Assembly (NCBI RefSeq): GCF_017352155.2
Contig: NZ_CP071462.1
Location: 1,922,001-1,986,000 of the forward strand
DNA length: 64,000 nt
Direction of reading: 5' to 3'
Source of the DNA: Haloterrigena alkaliphila
GTDB lineage: Archaea > Halobacteriota > Halobacteria > Halobacteriales > Natrialbaceae
The translations under genes and the position numbers were made by a program. This document shows positions 27,330-35,810 of this stretch, piece by piece. Position 1 is the first letter of the stretch. Every line of letters begins with the position of its first letter. Below the pieces are notes generated by a model. That model worked only from the letters and a program-made list of their open reading frames with translations. It searched no databases and was not told the origin of the DNA.

Positions 27330-27815
27330 TCATCGCGCTCGCTCATAGACGTTTTCCGTATAGGTTTCGCCGCCGATAACTGTCTCTTCTTCGTCGACCT
27401 TCTCGAATCCGAACGTCTCGTAGAACACGTTACCGGGTTCGTTTCTGGCCAGAACCATCGCCCGAATATCGTCGACGCCTCGGGTCAACAGGGCGTCTCG
27501 AGCGCTGGCCAAGAGTTCGCTGCCGATGCCCTGCTTTCGGTAGTCGGGATCGACGTATACTCGGAGAATGAAGCCCGTCCGATGTCGACGGACGGCGTGC
27601 GCGAATCCGACCACCTCGTCGTCGATTTCGGCCACTAATAGTATCGCGTCGTCTTCTGCCAGTTCGGACGCGATCTGTTCGGAATTGTACCACTCCTCAA
27701 CGCCCTCTTCGATCGCTTCTCGATTGAGGATGTCCGGATAATCGATCCGCCAAGTTGACCCTGCAACCGCTTTGATCGCATCGATATCTGCCGAAGTTGC
27801 GCGTCTGATCTCCAT
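27330..27815 (-). CDS. GNAT-family N-acetyltransferase
   Basis: A 161-residue GNAT protein. It has the acetyl-CoA-binding motif A region LRVYVDPDYRKQGIGSELLASA (pyrophosphate loop Q/RxxGxG) and the C-terminal NEPGNVFYETFGFEKVDEEE. It transfers an acetyl group to an amine of an unknown small molecule or protein. It stands alone at the edge of the GC-rich catabolic region. Confidence 0.88.
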   Translation of the reverse strand: MEIRRATSADIDAIKAVAGSTWRIDYPDILNREAIEEGVEEWYNSEQIASELAEDDAILLVAEIDDEVVGFAHAVRRHRTGFILRVYVDPDYRKQGIGSELLASARDALLTRGVDDIRAMVLARNEPGNVFYETFGFEKVDEEETVIGGETYTENVYERAR

Positions 27816-28105
27816 GTCCGTACTAACGCTGTGTTGTTTGTTATTTCTTTTCGCGATTTCCTAACCGGTCGCGGCGAACCCGCTCGTATCTTTGAGATTG
27901 AACTGCGCGATAGCGGCCGGGGGATACTCGCTACGCGGTAGATTCGTGAAATCACGTGATCACGTAACAGAAGTTGAGACAGATCGTCTCAATACATATG
28001 ACATTCTGGCTTAGTCCAGAACTCCAGACGGACTGCTAGTTCGTTTTCATCATGCGAATTGTCAGTGTCAAAATCAGATGCTACCGATCAAAGTAATAAT
28101 ACACA

Positions 28106-28908
28106 TTACACATAGTAGCGATAGTAGGTTGGTAGGTTAATGTCATCCGCGTTCGGTTCGGCGAGAATGCCGCTCACGGCATCTGCGATCCCAATAATGA
28201 TGGGAAGTCGCTTACAGAAGTCCGAACTATTCCAATCCAACTTTGTGAAGATAAGTATCTCACGGCAGATACGGCGGAAACCACCGCCAAAGTACTCCTC
28301 GTGCGGTCTGACAACGATAGGTTTGGGCACGCCCGTCCCGTTGTACACGGACTACTCTCGCACGTAGTCAGTAGGTACCCCTCGCTCTTGTCAGACGAGA
28401 GAGCGAATGTTCTATGTAGGAGACACCCTCAGTGAGTTCGAGAACGACTGGGCACCGTATCGCAGAGCACTTTGCGTCGAGTATCAGGATCACTCCGACC
28501 GATTGTTCGACCAAGTGTGGAACTTCGCTGACGCCGGGGAATCCAAAACCATCACGATCCGATGATGACTCACCTCGTTTCGATCCTGCTCGCCCAGGAG
28601 TGCCAGATCGCCGACCTTGAAGAACGACGGGAATCTGACGGCCAATAGGCTTAATCACCGGTACTCGAATGGTTTACTCGGCGGGGAGAGGAACAACGCT
28701 GCCAACGAGTTCCGTTCGAACTGAGACATTCGTAAACGCCCCGCTCCCGATCGAGATCGGTCCACCGTCGATAGCCACCGATTGATCTCCGATCGGCTGA
28801 TCCGATTGACACACCACGGTCGGATGGAGAACTCGAGGTCGGTTCACCGCCGACGTTTTCTAACAGGAACGACACGAACAGCTGTTGCTTGACGTTGATC
28901 GTTAGAAA
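28106..28908 (-). pseudogene. Decayed PIWI (prokaryotic Argonaute) C-terminal half, 5' end cut by an IS6-type end
   Basis: Three minus-strand fragments in different frames align end to end with a PIWI domain. 28908-about 28654 reads QQLFVSFLLENVGGEP. About 28600-28368 reads SSDRDGFGFPGVSEV, with an RDG motif like the third catalytic Asp, and later LELTEGVSYIEHSLSRLT. 28378-28106 reads NGTGVPKPIVVR, then FTKLDWNSSDFCKRLPIIIG, and ends LPTYYRYYV. An in-frame TAG and at least two frameshifts disrupt it. The remaining N-terminal domains are absent because an IS6-type terminal repeat begins exactly at 28909. Assignment rests on my recognition of NGTxxPxPI and the TKLxWNS motif of archaeal PIWI proteins. 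Confidence 0.6.
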
Positions 28909-28960
28909 GGCTCAGTTGAAGCCCTCAGTCGCCTACATCTAGCACTTGCTGAATACAGTG
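28909..28960 (+). repeat. IS6-type terminal sequence (single, remnant)
   Basis: GGCTCAGTTGAAGCCCTCA at 28909-28927 followed by TGCTGAATACAG at 28948-28959 matches, with substitutions, the ends of the cassette at 45626-47382. The orientation points inward to the right. No matching right end or transposase frame was found within the next kilobase, so it marks an old insertion that truncated the PIWI gene. Confidence 0.6.
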
Positions 28961-29106
28961 GATGAATTCAGCACAACAACAGCAATTATTTCGCGGCGAC
29001 ATCAGTGGACCAACCACTCACTACCGATGGGAACGGAATACCCCATTTAATCTCAGACGGGACGGAAATATCCGCACAGCAATGCTCTATGCAGAGGCGA
29101 TACTCT

Positions 29107-29262
29107 TCAGAAGATAACGTCCCAAGCGTGTCCGCAACTGCTGCACTCGTATGATCGTTTTATATCAGTATCTACTGCTTCCCAACTGACGACCTTTGCC
29201 CCTTCATTCAGACATTCAATGCAAATTCTAACCAAGGTGTTAACAAATTGGCATTCCGCCAT
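29107..29262 (-). CDS. Small zinc-ribbon protein
   Basis: A 51-codon frame missed by a length cut-off. It has two CxxC knuckles, ICIEC and YECSSCGHAWDVIF at the C-terminus, a pattern common in haloarchaeal small zinc-finger proteins. It lies in the AT-rich start of the accessory island after the IS6-type end. No promoter or partner is clear, so it might be a fragment of a longer gene. Confidence 0.45.
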   Translation of the reverse strand: MAECQFVNTLVRICIECLNEGAKVVSWEAVDTDIKRSYECSSCGHAWDVIF

Positions 29263-29674
29263 TATAGTTGCTCTCCCCAACTAGTTTGGTAGTGAGTGTT
29301 CACTCCAGTCGAAGCCTAATTGAATGGGTAGCGACAGTACTGACCTGAAGTTCCGTCATTACCCCTGCTTTGAGGAATTCACACTGCTCCCTAGTCCGGG
29401 AGGGGTGTGGACCAACCAGACGACACTGGGTGTCAGGAGGGATAGGGCCCTAAGGCAACTGCCAGGGCGAATGTCTCGAGAATGGGACTAATAGTTTCGA
29501 ATACAATTATGACATCTAATATATGTGTCGGTCATAAAAGAGGGTAGAGCGGCGGTGTCTGAACATTCCTGAAAATTACTGATACGTAAACAAGAACGTT
29601 GCCGTCACACGAAGTCCTCTGGATTCATCCCGGTTTTTCGGGCCCTCATTCTCTCCAACGCTCTGCCTAATCGC
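29263..29674. other. AT-rich gene-poor stretch
   Basis: About 410 bases with no supported coding frame on either strand. Composition is visibly more AT-rich than the first 27 kb. It has some dispersed short repeats (GGGAGGGG / CCTAGTCCGGG near 29395) but no clear dyad or IS end. Confidence 0.3.
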
Positions 29675-29878
29675 CTAATTCGTATTACAGCCCTCGTTAG
29701 GGCATCTCTCGCCGGTATCAGGATATCCCATCTGTTCCTGACACCCCGGACACTTCCCACGTTTCGGCATGGCTGGGTTTTCATCCAACAGCAAATAGAA
29801 CCCTCCGGTCACTATACACCCTCTACTGATCGACAAGTAGGTATGCATATCGGATGCTCTACCTTCTATCCATTCCAA
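29675..29878 (-). CDS. Putative small zinc-ribbon protein
   Basis: A 67-codon frame. The C-terminal part reads MPKRGKCPGCQEQMG, then GERCPNEGCNTN, giving CxxC and CxxxxC pairs that could bind zinc; the N-terminal half is unremarkable. The true start may be MPKRG, giving about 31 residues. It is downstream of the epoxide hydrolase on the same strand, separated by about 80 bases. Confidence 0.35.
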   Translation of the reverse strand: MEWIEGRASDMHTYLSISRGCIVTGGFYLLLDENPAMPKRGKCPGCQEQMGYPDTGERCPNEGCNTN

Positions 29879-29960
29879 GACAAATTTGGGACTGCGTGAT
29901 GAATACGCAGCATGTATTCAGTGATGAGTTCCACAGATGCGTCCCGTGAATGACTCCCCC

Positions 29961-31118
29961 TCAGCGGATTTTCTGAAAAAACGTCCGAACGTCTTCGACG
30001 AACAGGTCGGGGACCTCCATAGCGGCGAAGTGGCCTCCTTCCGGTTGCTCGTTCCACTGGATGATGTTGTACACCTCCTCCGCCCAGACACGTGGGGTTT
30101 TCATGATCTCGGCTGGATAGCGAGTGTGGCCAGTTGGAACGTCGACTGAATCGGGAATCGCTGCTCTATCGTCAGTTTCGTAGTACAACCGCATCGACGA
30201 GTTGATCGTCTCTGTGAGCCAGTAAATACTGATATTGTCGAGAAGGCGATCCCGATCGAAGCTCTCATCAAGATCGTCTTCACAGTCGCTCCACCCGTGG
30301 AACTTCTCGATAATCCACCCTGCGAGTCCAACGGGTGAGTCGGTGAGACCGTACGCGAGGGTCTGTGGCTTCGTCGACTGGAGTTCCTGATAGCCCGTCT
30401 CGTGGTCGCGGAACTCCTTAGTCTCGCGGTAGTCGGCCATCCCTTGCTCGTCGAGGATCTCCATCGGATTGGAGAGCGATGACGGTTTCACGAACAGCAT
30501 GTTCGTGTGGATGGCGTCGACGCGATCAGGATAGTTCGCGCCGAGGATAGCCGTTATCAGCGCTCCCCAATCGCCGCCCTGTGCGAAGTAGGAGTCGTAT
30601 CCCAATTGCTCCATTAGTTCAGCGAACGTATCGGCTACTTCCCGGATTCCGTAACCCCGCTCGCGAGTGGATCCCGAGAATCCATATCCCGGGAGTGACG
30701 GCGCGACCACATGAAAGGCATCCGTTGAGTCGCCGCCGTGTGCGGCCGGATCGCTGAGCGGGCCAAATACGTCAAGGAATTCCGCAACCGATCCCGGCCA
30801 CCCGTGGCTCAACAGAAGTGGTCGTGCAGTTGGCTCCGGCGAGCGGATATGGTAGAAGTGGATTCGCTGGTCGTCGATAGAGGTTACATACTGTTCAAAC
30901 TGATTGACCCGATCCTCGAAGGCATCCCACTCGTAGCCCTCACACCAGTGCTCACACATGGTTTGTAGGTATCCCCGTTCGGTGCCGTATTCCCAATCTG
31001 CATCGGGGAGTTGATCTGGCCAACGCGCGTTCTCTAGTCGTGATTTGAGATCGTCAATTTCGGTTTGAGCGACGGTAACATCGAACGGCTGGATCGTTTC
31101 GTCATCCGCTGGCGTCAT
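29961..31118 (-). CDS. Epoxide hydrolase (EHN-type alpha/beta hydrolase)
   Basis: 385 residues. The N-terminal EHN domain starts PFDVTVAQTEIDDLKSRLEN and includes RWPDQ. The alpha/beta hydrolase core has the oxyanion motif HGWPGS (105-110), nucleophile Asp183 in GGDWGA and catalytic His in EGGHFAAME near the end. It should open epoxides to diols through an alkyl-enzyme ester. It is an isolated gene in the accessory region; similar genes are frequent on haloarchaeal replicons. No epoxide-forming enzyme is close. Confidence 0.9.
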   Translation of the reverse strand: MTPADDETIQPFDVTVAQTEIDDLKSRLENARWPDQLPDADWEYGTERGYLQTMCEHWCEGYEWDAFEDRVNQFEQYVTSIDDQRIHFYHIRSPEPTARPLLLSHGWPGSVAEFLDVFGPLSDPAAHGGDSTDAFHVVAPSLPGYGFSGSTRERGYGIREVADTFAELMEQLGYDSYFAQGGDWGALITAILGANYPDRVDAIHTNMLFVKPSSLSNPMEILDEQGMADYRETKEFRDHETGYQELQSTKPQTLAYGLTDSPVGLAGWIIEKFHGWSDCEDDLDESFDRDRLLDNISIYWLTETINSSMRLYYETDDRAAIPDSVDVPTGHTRYPAEIMKTPRVWAEEVYNIIQWNEQPEGGHFAAMEVPDLFVEDVRTFFQKIR

Positions 31119-31423
31119 AGTACACCCGCAATGACTTGGTCGCCGGTTAGTCTGATGTGCATACGGTCCTTAGACGGCCCGCTCAAATAAACGGGACTAT
31201 CCTGGTGAACTCATCCTCTATATTCCGCAGACCAAGTTCGACAGTTCTCAGACATATCTACAATCGTTCCGGTAACTGCAGAACCTATACTGAACACTGA
31301 TTTGGCCGCAATTCACTGGAAAGAAAACGACGATCCGTTCTGTAGATATACAAAGAATGTGCAACATCTCACCTTAATAAATAATAGCAACAATATTTTG
31401 TTGGGTCACCACAATATCATAGT

Positions 31424-31627
31424 ATGGCTGAACTATGTCTTCGATTCGGTGGGTATCAGGATATCAAACTTGACGAGATTGATATTGGGGTGGCGGATGG
31501 GGTTATCGCGTTTGATGTCTCTGGGCGGATAGTTAACCTCGACGAAGCCGTACTGAGTCAAGTCGCTGGAAAAGAATGGAAGCCAACCGAATTGCGGATG
31601 GAATCGCGGAAAATTTCTTCAAATTAA
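31424..31627 (+). CDS. Hypothetical small protein
   Basis: A 67-codon frame starting MAELCLRFGG, slightly acidic in the middle and Ser/Lys-rich at the end. It lies in a 576-base gap (31119-31694) that otherwise holds only AT-rich DNA. No family recognised; it could be chance. Confidence 0.3.
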   Translation: MAELCLRFGGYQDIKLDEIDIGVADGVIAFDVSGRIVNLDEAVLSQVAGKEWKPTELRMESRKISSN

Positions 31628-31694
31628 CCACCAGAAACCCATACGGAATGATAAAATGTAAGATTTATACATGCCGTGGTGAGAAGTGTTCGCA

Positions 31695-31952
31695 ATGGTA
31701 GACCAATCAAAGACTGATGGTGGTAATCAGGGGTGGAGCGACGGTTCAACACCCAGCGAAGCAGTCATTGAAACGATAGCCAAGGAAACTGCCAACGACC
31801 CCCTCGAATTGCCGCCATTAAGCAATGCTATTGACCCTGAAGCCCTTGATCGCTTGTTTGATAATCGACAAGGTGGGACCGTCACATTCTGCTGCTGTGA
31901 ATACGTAATAACCGTCAAACCGGACGGAACGGTTGCTATCCACGAGAGATAA
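31695..31952 (+). CDS. HalOD1 output-domain protein
   Basis: 85 residues from ATG 31695. The body SEAVIETIAKETANDPLELP, then the LSNAIDPEALDRLF and VTFCCCEYVITV segments, matches the haloarchaeal HalOD1 output domain, found alone or at the end of signalling proteins. The TATA-like GATTTATAC (about 31663) lies 25-30 bases upstream, favouring ATG 31695 over GTG 31686. Function unknown, presumably regulatory. Confidence 0.85.
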   Translation: MVDQSKTDGGNQGWSDGSTPSEAVIETIAKETANDPLELPPLSNAIDPEALDRLFDNRQGGTVTFCCCEYVITVKPDGTVAIHER

Positions 31953-32050
31953 CCTCCTATCAATTATGCACATAGAACAGACCACAGAAAGATAATAGAA
32001 GTTTGCTTCCTCTGCTGGCCGATAGATGGGTTCCCTGTACTGAACGGCAG

Positions 32051-33274
32051 CTACGTATGCTTATCGACCGCCGAGGGTTCTACCAGTTCAAGGAGATGTT
32101 CCGATAGCCGTGCGAGATACAGGGTGCAGGTCGCGCACGGAAATTCTAATATACCCACGCATAATCTCTTGTACGAAAGGGCCACACTCGACCTACCCCT
32201 TCTACCCGCTTTTAATCGCGTGATGCTAGTGCGCTGCGCATCACAGCAACATATTCCGCTCCAATACGTCTCCGCATCTGGCATCTCCCACTCTGTCCCC
32301 GCCAACTCTGAGCTGAACTCCTCGGCGAGCAGCAACACCGCCTCTGCACTCGCCTTGTACGCCGCAACGGCTTCTTCTACGCTCGCCATGTTCCCTTCAT
32401 GCGCGACAGCGTTCCGCACGTCGTGCGTGTCCCCCTTCCACGCGTCGTACTCGTCCGTGTCGCTGAATACGAAATCGAGGTGTTGTCCGATAAAATTCCC
32501 TGCGATGTTCGAGATGTACTCGTACTCTCCGTTGTCCTTCTTCAACAAGTCCGCAATCTCATCGTCACTCCACCCACGCTCGCTGGCAACCACCTCGAAC
32601 GCATTCTTCACCCACAATTCAAAGAAACGCTCCGCATTCAACACCGCCAAATTCGCTTCCTGCAAGTCGATTTTGTCCTGTACGTCTAAACCAATCACCC
32701 CGGTGAGTGGCACACTCGACGTGTTCTGCATCAGCGCGTTCAACATGCGGCACTGCTCGATGTCAAGCGTCGCGTCTGGTACTTTGAGCGATCCCGGCGT
32801 GATCTTCCGATGTCGAGCATCTGTGTCACCATCTTCGTAGACGCTCACCAATTCAAACGTCACGAGCTCCTGCGGTGTGAGTGGGCGAATCCAGTAATAT
32901 TCGAGTGACACGCGATAGACGCGCAAGAATTGGTTCAGGAATTCTATCTCTTTCTCGATAAGCCACCCGTCGCGTCCCCGTAAATCCGACGTGAGCGCGT
33001 ACTGTCCATCTGATGGTTCAGGCGCTGCGGCGAGCACATCGTCTCCGATGCCGACGCGCACCTTCGTGTATGAGACGCTTCCAAGGCGGTCGTCGGCCGC
33101 CATCCCGAACGTTTCCCCGTCGCGCATCTCCACCGACTCGCGTTTGAATCGCAGTTCAGCAGTCTCACCGTCTATTGACGGGTAGAACCGCGCGGCTTCA
33201 TTCCCGTCGAACGAGTCCGGAGCTTGGAGGAAAAATGGGATGTCGAAACACACCCACTCGTATTGAATACTCAT
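32051..33274 (-). CDS. HEPN-like protein, function unknown
   Basis: 407 residues. Residues about 205-320 look like a HEPN domain: FFELWVKNAF, then DVRNAVAHEG with the Rx4H pair Arg287/His292 typical of HEPN ribonucleases and ApeA-like proteins. The N-terminal 200 residues form an unrecognised beta-rich region with a WIRPLTPQEL segment. After about residue 340 the sequence changes to a basic, Cys-rich tail (CCCDAQRTSITRLKAG) unlike the acidic body, suggesting a frameshift or fusion near the 3' end. It may be an RNA-targeting defence protein. Confidence 0.6.
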   Translation of the reverse strand: MSIQYEWVCFDIPFFLQAPDSFDGNEAARFYPSIDGETAELRFKRESVEMRDGETFGMAADDRLGSVSYTKVRVGIGDDVLAAAPEPSDGQYALTSDLRGRDGWLIEKEIEFLNQFLRVYRVSLEYYWIRPLTPQELVTFELVSVYEDGDTDARHRKITPGSLKVPDATLDIEQCRMLNALMQNTSSVPLTGVIGLDVQDKIDLQEANLAVLNAERFFELWVKNAFEVVASERGWSDDEIADLLKKDNGEYEYISNIAGNFIGQHLDFVFSDTDEYDAWKGDTHDVRNAVAHEGNMASVEEAVAAYKASAEAVLLLAEEFSSELAGTEWEMPDAETYWSGICCCDAQRTSITRLKAGRRGRSSVALSYKRLCVGILEFPCATCTLYLARLSEHLLELVEPSAVDKHT

Positions 33275-33353
33275 ATCGAGGCGAGCCCCTGCATTAAGCT
33301 ATGAGGGTGTAATAGAAAACTCCCCCAACCAAACAGGAATCGCTCAGTGCAAC

Positions 33354-33368
33354 CTCTGTATTCAGCAC
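33354..33368 (-). repeat. Partial IS6-type inner end sequence
   Basis: CTCTGTATTCAGCAC is identical to the inner part of the right end at 47326-47382, but the outer TGAGGG..CAACAGGGCC part is missing downstream. Likely a remnant of another insertion. Confidence 0.4.
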
Positions 33369-33499
33369 GTCATTCTTGCCAGGCGTTGTAGAGAGTGCAC
33401 ATCGCAGCGTTACAGCGACCACCTGTACTTGCTACAGTAGCTACCAAACCCCTTCGTCTTGGGCAGATCAGCAGAGCAGTGACGCAAGAAGAGATTGTA

Positions 33500-34060
33500 T
33501 TATTCGAGCAGTCCGAGATCATTGAGGCGGTTGGCGATCACAGTGACGGCCTGTTCGGCATCATTCACTTGTTTCCCACCAGTGACGACCAACTTCCCAG
33601 AGCCAAAGAGAAGGGCAACGACCTCTGGCTCGTCGAGTCGATACACCAACCCGGGGAACTGCTCGGGTTCGTACTCGATGTGCTCGAGACCGAGACCAAT
33701 TGCTATCGCATTCAGGTTGAGGGTGCGGCCGAGATCAGCACTACTGACAATGTTCTGGACGATGATTTCTGGATCTTCCTCAACCTGAATCTGGAGTTCA
33801 CGGAGCTTAGCGAAGACAAGGCTCAGACTCTCGTGGACAGCGTCAGTACTTTTTGCGCCAGTACAGACGATCTTTCCCGACCGGAAGATCAGTGCGGCGG
33901 ACTTGGGGTTCTGGGTACGGTAGACGAGACCAGGGAAGTTCTCAGGGTCGTAGTCAGCCCCCTCGAGATCTAATGAGACACTCTCAAGGTCGAGTTCCTG
34001 TCCAATACTGGTTGATGCCACTACGTTTTCGATGTTGATGCTGTCCTTGGGACCCGACAT
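33500..34060 (-). CDS. tbp: TATA-box-binding protein (TBP)
   Basis: A 186-residue TBP with two imperfect direct repeats of about 90 residues (NIENVVASTSIGQELDLESV / VQNIVSSADLGRTLNLNAI; PENFPGLVYR / PEQFPGLVYR; SGKIVCTGAKS / SGKLVVTGGKQ). It recruits TFB and RNA polymerase to promoters. It lies 311 bases after the AbrB-TFB fusion gene on the same strand in the accessory island, so it is an extra TBP, probably paired with that TFB. Upstream is a TATA-like box (TTATAT near 34091-34096 on the minus strand) and a dyad at 34109-34128. The Phe residues used for DNA bending in the repeats appear partly kept, but I did not map them all. Confidence 0.9.
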   Translation of the reverse strand: MSGPKDSINIENVVASTSIGQELDLESVSLDLEGADYDPENFPGLVYRTQNPKSAALIFRSGKIVCTGAKSTDAVHESLSLVFAKLRELQIQVEEDPEIIVQNIVSSADLGRTLNLNAIAIGLGLEHIEYEPEQFPGLVYRLDEPEVVALLFGSGKLVVTGGKQVNDAEQAVTVIANRLNDLGLLE

Positions 34061-34371
34061 AGCTTGTTCAACAAGATGGATCTAATATCCATATAACCCA
34101 GTGTCATAATATGGTATTTCTACCATATATGAGAAAAGTACTGTCAATTAGTCTCATACGCAGCAGAAGTTGATTCTGTTGAAATCCTGTTTGGTCTATT
34201 CTTATGTTTTAATACAAGAGGGATACCGGTAACAGGATTAAGACACAGAAATGTACCACCTTAGAAAGAATGGGGTACCCAAAGCCATCCATGAGTGCGT
34301 GAGTAGGAACTCCATGAGAGTGACCAAGAGTCAATCCATAGTGAACTGATTGAGGTGTCTAACCAACTAAA
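34061..34371. other. AT-rich upstream region of tbp
   Basis: 311 bases between the AbrB-TFB stop and the tbp start, without a gene. It carries the dyad at 34109-34128 and a minus-strand TATA-like box close to tbp. Confidence 0.4.
34109..34128. promoter_or_regulatory. Inverted repeat upstream of tbp
   Basis: ATATGGTA at 34109-34116 and TACCATAT at 34121-34128 form an 8-base dyad with a 4-base spacer, about 50-70 bases before the tbp start. It is a candidate operator, plausibly for the AbrB domain of the neighbouring TFB fusion, since AbrB/MazE domains autoregulate through dyads. Confidence 0.45.
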
Positions 34372-35406
34372 CTAGTTCTCCAAGTCTATACTTTCCATTG
34401 CTTCAATTTGTTCCTGATATCGGTTTTGGATGGTAGCCTCAGTGACCTGGGCTACATCTGCGACTTCGCGCCGTGTACGCATCTCGTTGCAGAGCAGTGA
34501 GGCGGCATAGATTGCGGCGGCGGCATAGCCAGTGGGCGACTTGCCAGAGAGTAGTCCCTCCTCGGCCGTCTTCTCGATGATCTCGTTGGCCTTGGTCTGA
34601 ACCTCATCGGACAGTTCGAGTTCAGAGCAGAAGCGCGGGACGTACTTTTTCGGGTCGACGGGACGCATCTCGAGTTCGAGTTCCTGTGAGAGATACCGAT
34701 AGGTTCGACCGATCTCTGTTCGTTCAACGCGGGACACCTCGGAGATTTCCTCAAGGCTGCGCGGGATGCCCTCTTTTCGGCAGGCAGCGTACAGTGCGGA
34801 CGTTGCAACCCCTTCGATTGACCGGCCGCGAATGAGGTCTTCCTTCAGCGCGCGTCGATAGATCACCGAGGCAACCTCGCGGACCGAACTCGGGACACCG
34901 AGCGCCGAGGCCATCCGATCAATCTCCGACAGTGCAAACTGTAGATTTTGTTCACCGGCGTCCTTGGTTCGGATGCGCTCTTGCCACTTACGCAGCCGGT
35001 GCATCTGGCTACTTTTCTTCGGCGAAATTGACCGCCCGTAGGAGCTTTTGTCTTTCCAGTCCACGGCAGTTGTAACACCCTTGTCACTCAACCAGTTTGC
35101 ATCAATAGTGTCGCGCTGATTTGTCGACTCGTCATCGAATACATCCGGTTCAACCTCGTCAGTGGCTTCAACAGAAACGTGTTCCCACTCCGTATTGACT
35201 CTCTTGTCCCGTTGTGCTGTTCTTTGATAAGCCGAAGCAAGGTCTTGCTCGTTACCTGATTTCCGTAATAAAAGATCTCCCCTCTCGTCAACTGTAAACA
35301 CTACTTCCTCGCCAGCCGTTAGACCGAACTGCTCGCGGAATTCGATAGGGATTGTAACCTGCCCTCTATCCCCTACCTTACGTTTAAACCGCTTTTCCTG
35401 CTCCAT
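34372..35406 (-). CDS. tfb: AbrB/MazE DNA-binding domain fused to transcription factor B core
   Basis: 344 residues. Residues about 6-50 are a swapped-hairpin AbrB/MazE domain ([20 protein letters not shown], then GEEVVFTV). Residues 51-105 are an acidic linker with no Cys. Residues 106-145 match the TFB reader/linker ([30 protein letters not shown]). Residues about 150-344 are two cyclin folds binding TBP-DNA. The usual N-terminal zinc ribbon that contacts RNA polymerase is absent and replaced by the AbrB domain. The gene follows mazF by 53 bases on the same strand and precedes tbp. The AbrB domain should act as antitoxin or dimeric DNA-binding module, while the core should still bind TBP. 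I know of no described protein with this layout, so its function is inferred. Confidence 0.88.
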   Translation of the reverse strand: MEQEKRFKRKVGDRGQVTIPIEFREQFGLTAGEEVVFTVDERGDLLLRKSGNEQDLASAYQRTAQRDKRVNTEWEHVSVEATDEVEPDVFDDESTNQRDTIDANWLSDKGVTTAVDWKDKSSYGRSISPKKSSQMHRLRKWQERIRTKDAGEQNLQFALSEIDRMASALGVPSSVREVASVIYRRALKEDLIRGRSIEGVATSALYAACRKEGIPRSLEEISEVSRVERTEIGRTYRYLSQELELEMRPVDPKKYVPRFCSELELSDEVQTKANEIIEKTAEEGLLSGKSPTGYAAAAIYAASLLCNEMRTRREVADVAQVTEATIQNRYQEQIEAMESIDLEN

Positions 35407-35459
35407 ATCAATTCATACTTCGTTCATACCTAAAACCCTGGTGGACTCTCCGGTTTCAT

Positions 35460-35810
35460 TCATTCTAACCCAAGGCTAATTTTTATAGATTGATCTATCT
35501 CTTCCATTTTTTCTCTAGATACTTCACCAAACTTATGGACAATCCGTTCACTCATATCAACTGTTCGTATTTGGTTTAGAAGGACTACTGAATCCCTATC
35601 TACATCTTCTTCTCCGGCACGTAATTCCACTTCATAAGGCGCAATATCATTTGGGTCATAACTAGTTGTCATCGGTGCGAGAATAGTCGTGGGGGCATAT
35701 CTATTTCCTACATCGTTTTGGATAATGACTGCTGGACGCCTCCCTCGTTGCTCAGATCCCTTTGTCGGGTTTAAGTTTACTAAGACAATGTCTGCGCGTC
35801 TGATGTTCAC
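35460..35810 (-). CDS. mazF: MazF/PemK-type toxin (mRNA interferase)
   Basis: 116 residues with the MazF fold: IRRADIVLVNLNPTKGSEQ, RRPAVIIQND carrying the catalytic Arg near 24-25, and LAPMTTSY carrying the catalytic Thr near 48-49. MazF cleaves single-stranded RNA at short motifs. Usually a small AbrB-like MazE antitoxin is encoded beside it; here the only AbrB domain is the N-terminus of the TFB fusion 53 bases downstream. It is first gene of the probable mazF-tfb-tbp unit, divergent from a winged-helix gene at 36102. Confidence 0.9.
   Translation of the reverse strand: MNIRRADIVLVNLNPTKGSEQRGRRPAVIIQNDVGNRYAPTTILAPMTTSYDPNDIAPYEVELRAGEEDVDRDSVVLLNQIRTVDMSERIVHKFGEVSREKMEEIDQSIKISLGLE

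Noticed and set aside
28106-28348. Intact 80-residue small protein
   Set aside because: It is the last part of a broken PIWI gene that continues upstream in other frames.
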